Part shown: positions 58,156-64,000 of the stretch, piece by piece
Layout: every line of letters starts with the position of its first letter
How positions within the stretch are numbered: the first letter of the stretch is position 1
NCBI GenBank assembly: GCA_020073145.1
Contig: JAIQFS010000028.1
Location: forward strand, 35,685 to 99,684
Length of the DNA stretch: 64,000 bases
Source of the DNA: Terriglobia bacterium
GTDB lineage: Bacteria > Acidobacteriota > Terriglobia > Bryobacterales > Bryobacteraceae
Direction of reading: 5' to 3'
The notes under the pieces: generated by a model
The model's input: only the letters and a program-made list of their open reading frames with translations
Told to the model about the DNA's origin: nothing
Database searches by the model: none
Made by a program: the position numbers and the translations under genes

Positions 58156-58962
58156 TTAATTCGCGGAAGGTTCTTGCACGCGATCGACGACCAGCACTTC
58201 CACCGGCCCCTTGCCGGAAACCAGTTTCAGTCCGAGTTGGTCCGGTAGCGCGGAGTAGATGGACTCCGCCGCCCCGGCATCCGGCGCTGGGGCCGCCTCC
58301 GGAGTCCAGGTGAACTCCACGTCGAAACCGCCGGTCAGCGCGGTCCGGTCGATCGTGAACCGGTTGAGAAACGGCGCCAGGCTGGTGGCGAGCTGCGCCA
58401 TCGAAATCGACCGGCCCGTCAGCGCGCCCATCCGGATGTTGGTGGCGCAGGTTGGAGGCCGTCCGGGCTCCGGCGGCGCATGCGCGCTCCGCGCATAGGC
58501 CGCGCAATCGAAATCCGACTGCTTCAACCGCGGTCCGAGCCGCCCCTCCCGCGCCAGCATCAGCTCAAAGGTTGGCAACTGGCGCGTTTCGTTGTGGTCT
58601 CTCAGGCCGAATCGGTCTTTCAGTAGCGCGCGAAGCAACACCGGCTGCGGCGGTGCCGGACTGTCTTCTACCTTGGCATTGATATCGTACCGTTTCGTGG
58701 CGAGCCATTCCGGCGCCTCCACCAGCTGGTAATCCTGGATGCGGTACGCCAGCCGCACCAGAGTGCGTAGGGTGACAGCGGTTGCCGTGAGACGCCCTCC
58801 CGGCAAATACTCGGAAAAGCCGCGCGTGCCGGGCTGGCTCGGCGTAATCGATGCCACGTACGAGAACGACGAATCCGGTAGCGGCTGCGCCACGCTCCCG
58901 TTGACGAGAAGGAGTTCGCTGGCGGCCACCACCCAACCTGTGAGCAACCGTCCGAACGTCAT
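58156..58962 (-). CDS. TIGR03435-type secreted protein
   Basis: 268 residues from ATG 58962. Signal peptide/hydrophobic N-terminus (1-25). Family features: FSVASITPS-like start (SYVASITPSQPGTR), LPGGRLTATAVTLRTLVRLAYRIQDYQLVEAPEWLATKRYDI, LLRALLKDRFGLRDHNETRQLPTFEL, LATSLAPFL, and TALTGGFDVEFTWTPE with C-terminal GLKLVSGKGPVEVLVVDRVQEPSAN. TIGR03435 is a soil-bacterial family of unknown function, expanded in Solibacter. Downstream of blaR and blaI in one operon; I recall this pairing as recurrent. Confidence 0.88.
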   Translation of the reverse strand: MTFGRLLTGWVVAASELLLVNGSVAQPLPDSSFSYVASITPSQPGTRGFSEYLPGGRLTATAVTLRTLVRLAYRIQDYQLVEAPEWLATKRYDINAKVEDSPAPPQPVLLRALLKDRFGLRDHNETRQLPTFELMLAREGRLGPRLKQSDFDCAAYARSAHAPPEPGRPPTCATNIRMGALTGRSISMAQLATSLAPFLNRFTIDRTALTGGFDVEFTWTPEAAPAPDAGAAESIYSALPDQLGLKLVSGKGPVEVLVVDRVQEPSAN

Positions 58963-58985
58963 CCGTGCTCTCTCCGTTTCCCGCC

Positions 58986-60707
58986 CTACGGCTGCAGCTT
59001 GAAATCGACTGTGATGGTGGTCTCGATCTCGACCGGTTCCCCGTTGAGCAGGGTCGGCCGATAGCGCCATTGCGCCACCGAGTTCAAGGCCGCCTGGGCC
59101 AGGCGCGGATCAATGCCCGTGCTCATGACCTGAAGATGAGCCGGGTCTCCGGTTTTGGAGATGATGGCGCGAATGACGACTGAGCCTTCGATGCCCAGTT
59201 GCTGCAGCTCCGGCGAATAGACCGCCGCCGGCTTACTGATCAGCTTCGCAACCTGCACGTTGCCGCCCACCCGGATGCGCTGCGGCACGGCTGGCTGCGG
59301 GGCCGCTCCGACGACGGCGGGCTTCTGACCGCCGACGACCACCGATTCGAACGTCGCCCCGAGCGTCAGCCATACATATTGCGGCCCCCGGTCCTCGGCC
59401 ATCACCAGCGTTGGTTTGAAACCGGGCACACTGAACTGCAACAGATACCGGCCGGGTACCAGAGAATCGAACTTGTAGGCACCGGTGGGACCGGTGACCG
59501 TGGTCATCTCCTGATTCGGCCCGTCGAGACTTCGCGCCACCACCTGACAATGCGGAACCACAGCGCCGCTAGGGTCGAGAACAATGCCGGAAATCGGACC
59601 GTTCACGGGCGGAGCCTGAGTGACAATGGCCCGCCTCAGGGGTGGAGCGATTACTTGCGCCAGCAGCGGAACTTGCGCCCGCACGCGAGGCGCCCGTCGA
59701 GGCGCGACGGGAAGCGCGGCGGGCGGCGCCACCGGTTCGGGAGCGGCCGGGGCTGCGGCGGGCGGCCGCGAAGTGGAAGGGGGAGCAGGCCGTGCCTCGG
59801 CACGGGTCAGGGTGAAAGGCAGCAACACCACCACGAATGCGCACGCAATGCCGGCCGCGGCCTTCGGGCTGAGTGGTCGCCGGTTGCGCCGCCGGTCGAG
59901 CAACGCCCGGACGCGAGCCTCCAGGTCGGAGCGGTCGGCCATCGCCGGTGCGTGCAGATGCCGGCCGGCCAATCCGCGCGCCAGCTCCATCAAGTGCCCG
60001 GCATATTCCGGCGCGGCAATGCCGGCGCGCAAGACGGCGTCGTCGCAAGCGCGCTCCCGCTCTTTGCGCAGTTGCCGCGCCGCCAGCCAGACCAGGGGAT
60101 GGAACCAGTACACGCTGCACACGGACTGCACGAGCAACTGGACCAGCAGGTCGCGGCGCTGGATGTGGGTCGCCTCGTGGACGAGCGCCGACCGCAATCG
60201 TTCGGCCGGCCATTCGCGTGCCTCCATGGGCATCAGCACGACGGGGTGCCAGATGCCCCATGCCAGCGGCACCGGGACCGCCGCCCCCTCCCGAACCGCT
60301 ACGCCGATTTCCGGGCCGTATGAAGCGGCAGTCGATTGCCTCGCCACCCGGAGCATGCGTGCCGCCCCCGTCAGGAACCAGGCAGCGGCAGCACAGGTGC
60401 CGGATAACCAGGCGAGGAAGAGCCATGGAACGGCAGGATGCACTGGGCCGGCCTTTGCAACCGCCGTCGCACTGACCGGCAGCACCGCGACCATGGCCGG
60501 TGGCGTTGGCGCAGCAATCGTGACCTTCCAGGGAGGAGCCAGCCGCAAGACCGCTGGCAATACCAGCAATGCGGCCAGGGCCGCCGTCCACACGCCATGC
60601 CGGACCGCCGCCGAGGCCCGGCGCAAGGCCACCGTCCCGCCAAAAGCACCGAGCAGCATGAGCGACCCTTTCCAGGCACTGGCGATGATGAGTTGCGTTA
60701 CGGTCAT
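58986..60707 (-). CDS. BlaR1/M56-type membrane protease fused to regulatory and TonB domains
   Basis: 573 residues. Four TM helices in ~1-300; zinc site SALVHEATHIQRRDLL (HEATH) with the downstream acidic ligand in KERERACDDAVLRAG. Then a Pro/Ala linker (~310-365), a carboxypeptidase-regulatory beta domain (~372-445: ISGIVLDPSGAVVPHCQVVA, TGAYKFDSLVPGRYLLQF), and a C-terminal TonB-like domain (~480-573: LGIEGSVVIRAIISKTGDPA, QWRYRPTLLNGEPVEIETTITV). There is no penicillin-binding sensor domain. It may signal to BlaI by cleaving it. Start overlaps the blaI stop (ATGA). Confidence 0.9.
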   Translation of the reverse strand: MTVTQLIIASAWKGSLMLLGAFGGTVALRRASAAVRHGVWTAALAALLVLPAVLRLAPPWKVTIAAPTPPAMVAVLPVSATAVAKAGPVHPAVPWLFLAWLSGTCAAAAWFLTGAARMLRVARQSTAASYGPEIGVAVREGAAVPVPLAWGIWHPVVLMPMEAREWPAERLRSALVHEATHIQRRDLLVQLLVQSVCSVYWFHPLVWLAARQLRKERERACDDAVLRAGIAAPEYAGHLMELARGLAGRHLHAPAMADRSDLEARVRALLDRRRNRRPLSPKAAAGIACAFVVVLLPFTLTRAEARPAPPSTSRPPAAAPAAPEPVAPPAALPVAPRRAPRVRAQVPLLAQVIAPPLRRAIVTQAPPVNGPISGIVLDPSGAVVPHCQVVARSLDGPNQEMTTVTGPTGAYKFDSLVPGRYLLQFSVPGFKPTLVMAEDRGPQYVWLTLGATFESVVVGGQKPAVVGAAPQPAVPQRIRVGGNVQVAKLISKPAAVYSPELQQLGIEGSVVIRAIISKTGDPAHLQVMSTGIDPRLAQAALNSVAQWRYRPTLLNGEPVEIETTITVDFKLQP

Positions 60708-61099
60708 TTCGATTCTCCTTCGTTCTTCGCTTCCTCGATCAGGACGGAGATGCGATCCAGGTCATCTTTGGCAAGACGCGCCGCCGAGAGGTCCAGCAGC
60801 GCGGCCACGGTCTGCTCCACCGATCCATCGAAGAATGTCGACACCATGTGCCGCAGCGCCGAGCGGCGGGCGGTCTCCCGGGGCAACGTCGGCAGGTAGA
60901 CGTAGTGCAGCGATTCCTCTTCGTGCCGCACGTGGCCCTTCTCTTCCAGCACCCGCAGCTTGGCGCGAACGGCCGAGTAGCTTGGGGGGTCCGGCAGAGC
61001 CTGGTGAATTTCGGCCGCACTGGCGCGGCCGCGCTGGTACAGGATGTCCATCATTTGCCGTTCGCGGCGGCTGAGAGTGCGGTGGCGTTCCTTCGACAT
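60704..61099 (-). CDS. blaI: BlaI/MecI-family repressor
   Basis: 131 residues. Winged-helix: LSRRERQMMDILYQRGRASA, EIHQALPDPPSYSAVRAKLRVLEEKGHVRHEEE. The C-terminal dimerisation region is ~85-131. A typical BlaI repressor of a blaR operon, released when cleaved by the BlaR protease. Overlaps blaR by 4 bp. A near-palindrome lies 9 bp upstream of its ATG. In acidobacteria such pairs are widespread and not tied to beta-lactam resistance, as far as I recall. Confidence 0.93.
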   Translation of the reverse strand: MSKERHRTLSRRERQMMDILYQRGRASAAEIHQALPDPPSYSAVRAKLRVLEEKGHVRHEEESLHYVYLPTLPRETARRSALRHMVSTFFDGSVEQTVAALLDLSAARLAKDDLDRISVLIEEAKNEGESK

Positions 61100-61107
61100 G
61101 AGCTGTT

Positions 61108-61123
61108 TGCTGCTAAAGCAGCA
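61108..61123. promoter_or_regulatory. candidate BlaI operator
   Basis: TGCTGCTAAAGCAGCA is a 16-base dyad with 7-bp arms and a two-base centre, 9 to 24 bp before the blaI ATG. A bound repressor there would block the ribosome-site/start region of its own operon. It differs from the TACA/TGTA core of staphylococcal Bla operators. Confidence 0.5.
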
Positions 61124-61200
61124 TCATGTTGCAAAAATAGCATTGGAGGCCGCGCCTGTCAAGCCACTTTTCGCACGGACTACAATGGAACTGTCGTCCG

Positions 61201-62139
61201 ATGTCCAAAACCTTTGCCCGTTACGCCGCCGCCGTGCTGGTTTTCAACGTGGCGGTGATACTCTGGGGCGCGATGGTGCGCGCCAGCGGGTCGGGCGCCG
61301 GCTGCGGTAACCACTGGCCGCTGTGCAACGGGGTGGTCTTACCGCAAGCTCCGGCCGTTGCCACCGTGATCGAATTCACCCATCGGGCGATGAGCGGGCT
61401 GGATGTGATTCTGGTGGTCATCCTCCTGGTCTGGGCCTTCCGTGGCTTTCCGGCCCGGCACCCGGTACGGCTCGGCGCCACGCTCTCGGCCCTCTTTTTG
61501 GCCAGCGAGGCGCTCATCGGCGCGGCTCTGGTCAAGCTCGAACAGGTAGCCCGCAACGCCTCCGTCGGCCGGGCCTACTCGCTCTCGGGCCATTTGCTGA
61601 ATACCCTCACCCTGCTAGCCTGCCTGACCTTGACAGCCTGGTGGGCGACCGGAGCCCGACGGCTCCAGTTGCGGGGCCGCGCAGCCTGGCTTGCTGGCCT
61701 GGGCCTCTTCCTGTTCGTTCTACTGGGGATCAGCGGCGCCATCGCCGCCTTGGGAGATACGCTCTTCCCGGCCAGTTCCCTGGCTGACGGGTTTCGCCGG
61801 GATTTTGATCCGGCGGCCAGTGTGTTCCTGCGCCTGCGCCTGCTCCACCCCCTGCTGGCTGTGGGGACGGCAGCCTGGCTTGGTTTCTACGCGGTTCTGC
61901 ACCGCCGCTGGAGCCTGTTGGCTCTGGTGATGCTGCAGGTCGCGGCCGGAGCGCTCAACTTGTTCCTTTTGGCACCGATCTGGATGCAGTTGGTCCATTT
62001 GCTGCTGGCCGACATGGTCTGGATCTCCCTGGTGCTTCTCTGCGCCTCCACGCTACAGAGTCCACCGGTCCCTGCCGATAGCTGGGCCAATGAGATGGCT
62101 CCTCCTGTGGTTCGCCTGGAGCGGGTTAGTCCAAAATAA
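61201..62139 (+). CDS. ctaA: heme A synthase
   Basis: 312 residues, about eight TM helices. CtaA/Cox15 converts heme O to heme A for cytochrome oxidase. Heme-ligand histidines: TVIEFTHRAMSGLDV, YSLSGHLLNTLTL, LRLLHPLLAVGTAAW and MQLVHLLLADMVWISL. The cysteine pair in the first loop is GCGNHWPLCNG. No ctaB or cox genes are in view. Its end overlaps the transglycosylase start by 50 bp. Confidence 0.92.
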   Translation: MSKTFARYAAAVLVFNVAVILWGAMVRASGSGAGCGNHWPLCNGVVLPQAPAVATVIEFTHRAMSGLDVILVVILLVWAFRGFPARHPVRLGATLSALFLASEALIGAALVKLEQVARNASVGRAYSLSGHLLNTLTLLACLTLTAWWATGARRLQLRGRAAWLAGLGLFLFVLLGISGAIAALGDTLFPASSLADGFRRDFDPAASVFLRLRLLHPLLAVGTAAWLGFYAVLHRRWSLLALVMLQVAAGALNLFLLAPIWMQLVHLLLADMVWISLVLLCASTLQSPPVPADSWANEMAPPVVRLERVSPK

Positions 62140-62728
62140 CGAAGCCCAGAACAACGAAGCCATGCGGGCGGCACTGGAGCAACAGCGCGCCGCCGCGGCC
62201 ACCCAGCGCGAAGCCGTCCGCAAGCAGGCCGAACTCGCCGGGCCCGGGCCCTTGCAGCATACCCTGGCGCCTGCGCCGGCCGGCCCGACTTGCGAGCCGA
62301 TCGCGGATGCGGTGGTTACGCCCCTGATCGAGGCTGCCGCCAAAGCGCACGAAGTCCAGACGAACCTGTTGCACGCCGTGATCCAACGCGAATCCGGCTT
62401 TCGCCCCTGCGCCGTCTCCGAACATGACGCCAAGGGGTTGATGCAGCTGATGCCGGCCGCCCTCGAACAGTTCAAGGTGGAGGACCCCTTCGACCCCAAG
62501 CAGAACATCGAGGCCGGGGCCACTTACTTGAAGCAGTTGGTGGACAAGTACAAGGGCGACTTAGCCCGAGTGCTCGGAGCGTACCGCATTGGGCCGTCCG
62601 TCGTGGACCAAGCCAAGGGTGTTCCGGACATTCCCGAGGTCCGCAGCTATGTGGATGCCATCCTCAAAGAGCTCGCTACACCACCTGCCCTGCCGCAAAC
62701 CCCGAAGCCCACGCCCATTGGAAATTGA
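62090..62728 (+). CDS. lytic transglycosylase (SLT fold)
   Basis: 212 residues from ATG 62090. A hydrophobic N-terminus (1-13) looks like a short signal or anchor. A tandem QNNEA repeat occurs at 15-24. SLT domain ~75-195: LLHAVIQRESGFRPCAVSEHDAKGLMQLMP with catalytic Glu101, then NIEAGATYLKQLVDKY, and AYRIGPSVVD, where the common form is AYNAGP. Cleaves peptidoglycan glycan strands in the periplasm. 50-bp overlap with ctaA and 53-bp convergent overlap with the next gene. Confidence 0.86.
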   Translation: MRWLLLWFAWSGLVQNNEAQNNEAMRAALEQQRAAAATQREAVRKQAELAGPGPLQHTLAPAPAGPTCEPIADAVVTPLIEAAAKAHEVQTNLLHAVIQRESGFRPCAVSEHDAKGLMQLMPAALEQFKVEDPFDPKQNIEAGATYLKQLVDKYKGDLARVLGAYRIGPSVVDQAKGVPDIPEVRSYVDAILKELATPPALPQTPKPTPIGN

Positions 62729-63845
62729 AGCCGCCTAATTGGCCGGTGACATCCACCACTTCGCCGACAAAGAACAGCCCCGGGACTTTCTTCGCTTCCA
62801 GAGTCTGGGAAGAGAGCTCGGCCGTGTCCACCCCCCCTGCCGTGACTTCAGCCTTGGCGTAGCCCTCGGTGCCGGCTGGTTGGAAGCGCCAGGCGTGAAG
62901 GCTGCCGGAGAGAGCCTGGATTTCCCGGTCGCTCCAGGGGGCCGCCGCCGGTTTCGGCGTTGAGTGAAGCTGCAACCAGCGCGCGGCCAGCCGCTGGGGC
63001 AGCAGGGTGGCTACGGCCGTACGAACCTCGGTCCGGCGTTCGCGGAGGGCCGAGGCCAGGTCGGCGCCAGGCAAGAGGTCGATCGCGATCTCGGCGCCGG
63101 GCTCCCAGTACGACGAGACTTGCAGGATCGCCGGGCCGCTGAGCCCCCGGTGGGTGAACAGCATCTTCTCGCGAAAAGTGGCGCGGCCGGCGCAAGCCGC
63201 CACCTCAAGAGAAATTCCAGCCAGGTCCTCGAAATCGTGCTGTTGCCGAGGCGCGAAAGTGAAGGGTACCAGCGCCGGACGGCACGCAATTACGCTCAGC
63301 CCGAACTGCCGGGCCAAGTCGTAACCGAGCGAGGTGGCGCCTGTCTTCGGCACCGACAGGCCGCCCGTGGCGATCACGAGCGAGTCCGCCTCGAGGAGGC
63401 CCGTCGCCGTCTCGACCGCGAATCGCGAATCGCGCTGCACGTGCCGCACGGTGAGCTCCGTCTCGATGCGGACGCCGGCCGCCGCGCATTCCGCCTCGAG
63501 CATGGCCGTGATGTCGCGCGCCGATCGATCGCAGAACAATTGACCCAGTGTTTTCTCGTGGTACGCGATGCCGTGTTTGAGAATCAGTTCGAGGAAGTCC
63601 TGCGGACCGTACCGCGCGAGAGCCGACTTGGCAAAGTGCGGGTTAGCGGAGAGGAAGTGCTCCGGCCGGGTGTAGAGGTTGGTGAAATTACAGCGGCCGC
63701 CGCCCGAGATCAGGATCTTTCTCCCGACTTGCGCGCTATGCTCCACCACGACCACGCGGCGGCCGCGCTTGCCGGCTTCTATCGCGCACATCAAGCCGGC
63801 CGCCCCGCCGCCGATCACCACCACGTCCACCGCCGTTGCCGACAT
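62676..63845 (-). CDS. HI0933/YhiN-family flavoprotein
   Basis: 389 residues from ATG 63845. FAD-binding DVVVIGGGAAGLMCAIEAGK, then ISGGGRCNFTNLYT, the family hallmark after the dinucleotide fold, LVIATGGLSVPKTGATSLGY, and the C-terminal ELSSQTLEAKKVPGLFFVGEVVDVTGQLGGFNFQWAWASGF. A soluble oxidoreductase; substrate unknown. Converges with the transglycosylase (53-bp overlap). Confidence 0.92.
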   Translation of the reverse strand: MSATAVDVVVIGGGAAGLMCAIEAGKRGRRVVVVEHSAQVGRKILISGGGRCNFTNLYTRPEHFLSANPHFAKSALARYGPQDFLELILKHGIAYHEKTLGQLFCDRSARDITAMLEAECAAAGVRIETELTVRHVQRDSRFAVETATGLLEADSLVIATGGLSVPKTGATSLGYDLARQFGLSVIACRPALVPFTFAPRQQHDFEDLAGISLEVAACAGRATFREKMLFTHRGLSGPAILQVSSYWEPGAEIAIDLLPGADLASALRERRTEVRTAVATLLPQRLAARWLQLHSTPKPAAAPWSDREIQALSGSLHAWRFQPAGTEGYAKAEVTAGGVDTAELSSQTLEAKKVPGLFFVGEVVDVTGQLGGFNFQWAWASGFAAGQVV

Positions 63846-63869
63846 GCAGCTTTCATTGTGGCGTGTCAA

Positions 63870-63927
63870 CTCATTTAACGATGTAACCCAGACCGGTCTC
63901 GGTTGGGTCAAATGAGAGTGTAACCCA
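63870..63927. repeat. nested repeats upstream of the last gene
   Basis: CTCATTT (63870-63876) and AAATGAG (63910-63916) are inverted; ACCCA and TGGGT (63886-63890, 63904-63908) are inverted inside them around GACCGGTC (63891-63898). TGTAACCCA occurs as a direct repeat at 63882-63890 and 63919-63927. The arrangement lies in the divergent gap and looks like an operator region. Confidence 0.4.
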
Positions 63928-63988
63928 AGGGCGCGATAGCCACCCGAACAGCGTGTATGGTCCGGGCCCGACCAACGGGAGGAAGAAG

Positions 63989-64000
63989 ATGACACGTTCT
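63989..64000 (+). CDS. start of a gene cut by the window edge
   Basis: ATG ACA CGT TCT (MTRS) follows a strong GGGAGGAAG at 63977-63985. Only four codons are visible, so no function can be given. It is divergent from the HI0933-type gene. Confidence 0.55.

Noticed and set aside
56175..58313. Plus-strand frame of 712 codons opposite purE and icd
   Set aside because: Arg/His/Gly-rich shadow frame crossing two genes; no known domain and no start signals.

Overview
The window is one stretch of a GC-rich Gram-negative chromosome. The best fit is an acidobacterium of the Solibacter/Bryobacter type. The reasons are a TIGR03435-type soil-associated secreted protein beside a BlaI/BlaR pair, two copies of a small GRKSM...YWASRRK protein that I recall from acidobacterial genomes, many signal-peptide proteins, a complete Tol-Pal system, and Mla/MCE lipid transport. 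The assignment rests on remembered family distribution, not on a search. No phage, insertion sequence or CRISPR array was seen; this looks like ordinary chromosome with some unusual islands.

Layout. 1-3.4 kb: the 5' part of rpoN, alr, and a secreted protein with an 18-residue DSGG repeat. 3.5-13 kb: a minus-strand surface-polysaccharide cluster (Wzt-type ABC ATPase, methyltransferase with coiled coil, fused GT2-GT4 enzyme, three GT2 enzymes, one GT4 enzyme) with one small secreted protein gene lying antisense inside it. No matching Wzm permease is in view. 13.5-24.2 kb: a mixed region with a B3-type metallo-beta-lactamase, thioredoxin reductase, RidA, a P1 peptidase, an MlaE-MlaF-MCE-deacetylase operon, a TPR protein, a lipoprotein and a NarL-type regulator.

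24.3-41 kb is the most unusual part: a nitrogen-transport island. It holds three Amt-family genes, a PII protein, three small two-helix membrane proteins placed next to amt genes, two paralogous ribbon-helix-helix proteins, a TPR membrane protein, a 47-residue membrane protein and a CPA2 antiporter. Between its two halves lie two APC permeases, a PP2C phosphatase with a Hanks kinase, and a histidine kinase. One Amt has a Gln in place of the first twin histidine. Another has lost TM5-TM10 in frame. The truncated amt and the PII gene carry near-identical upstream regions (47 of 55 bases) followed by identically spaced promoter hexamers, and the core 16-mer recurs upstream of the third amt operon. 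This suggests a co-regulated ammonium system in which defective or altered Amt copies and small membrane proteins may act as sensors or modulators; that function is inference.

41-52 kb: recN, then tolQ-tolR-tolA-tolB-pal-cpoB, a bifunctional aroD-aroE gene, a small signal-peptide protein and an amidase. 52-64 kb: a beta-CASP nuclease, tRNA-Ala(CGC), tatC and tatA, HIT protein, purE, a Thermus/Rickettsia-type isocitrate dehydrogenase, a TIGR03435-BlaR-BlaI operon, heme A synthase, a lytic transglycosylase, an HI0933-type flavoprotein, and the first codons of a further gene.
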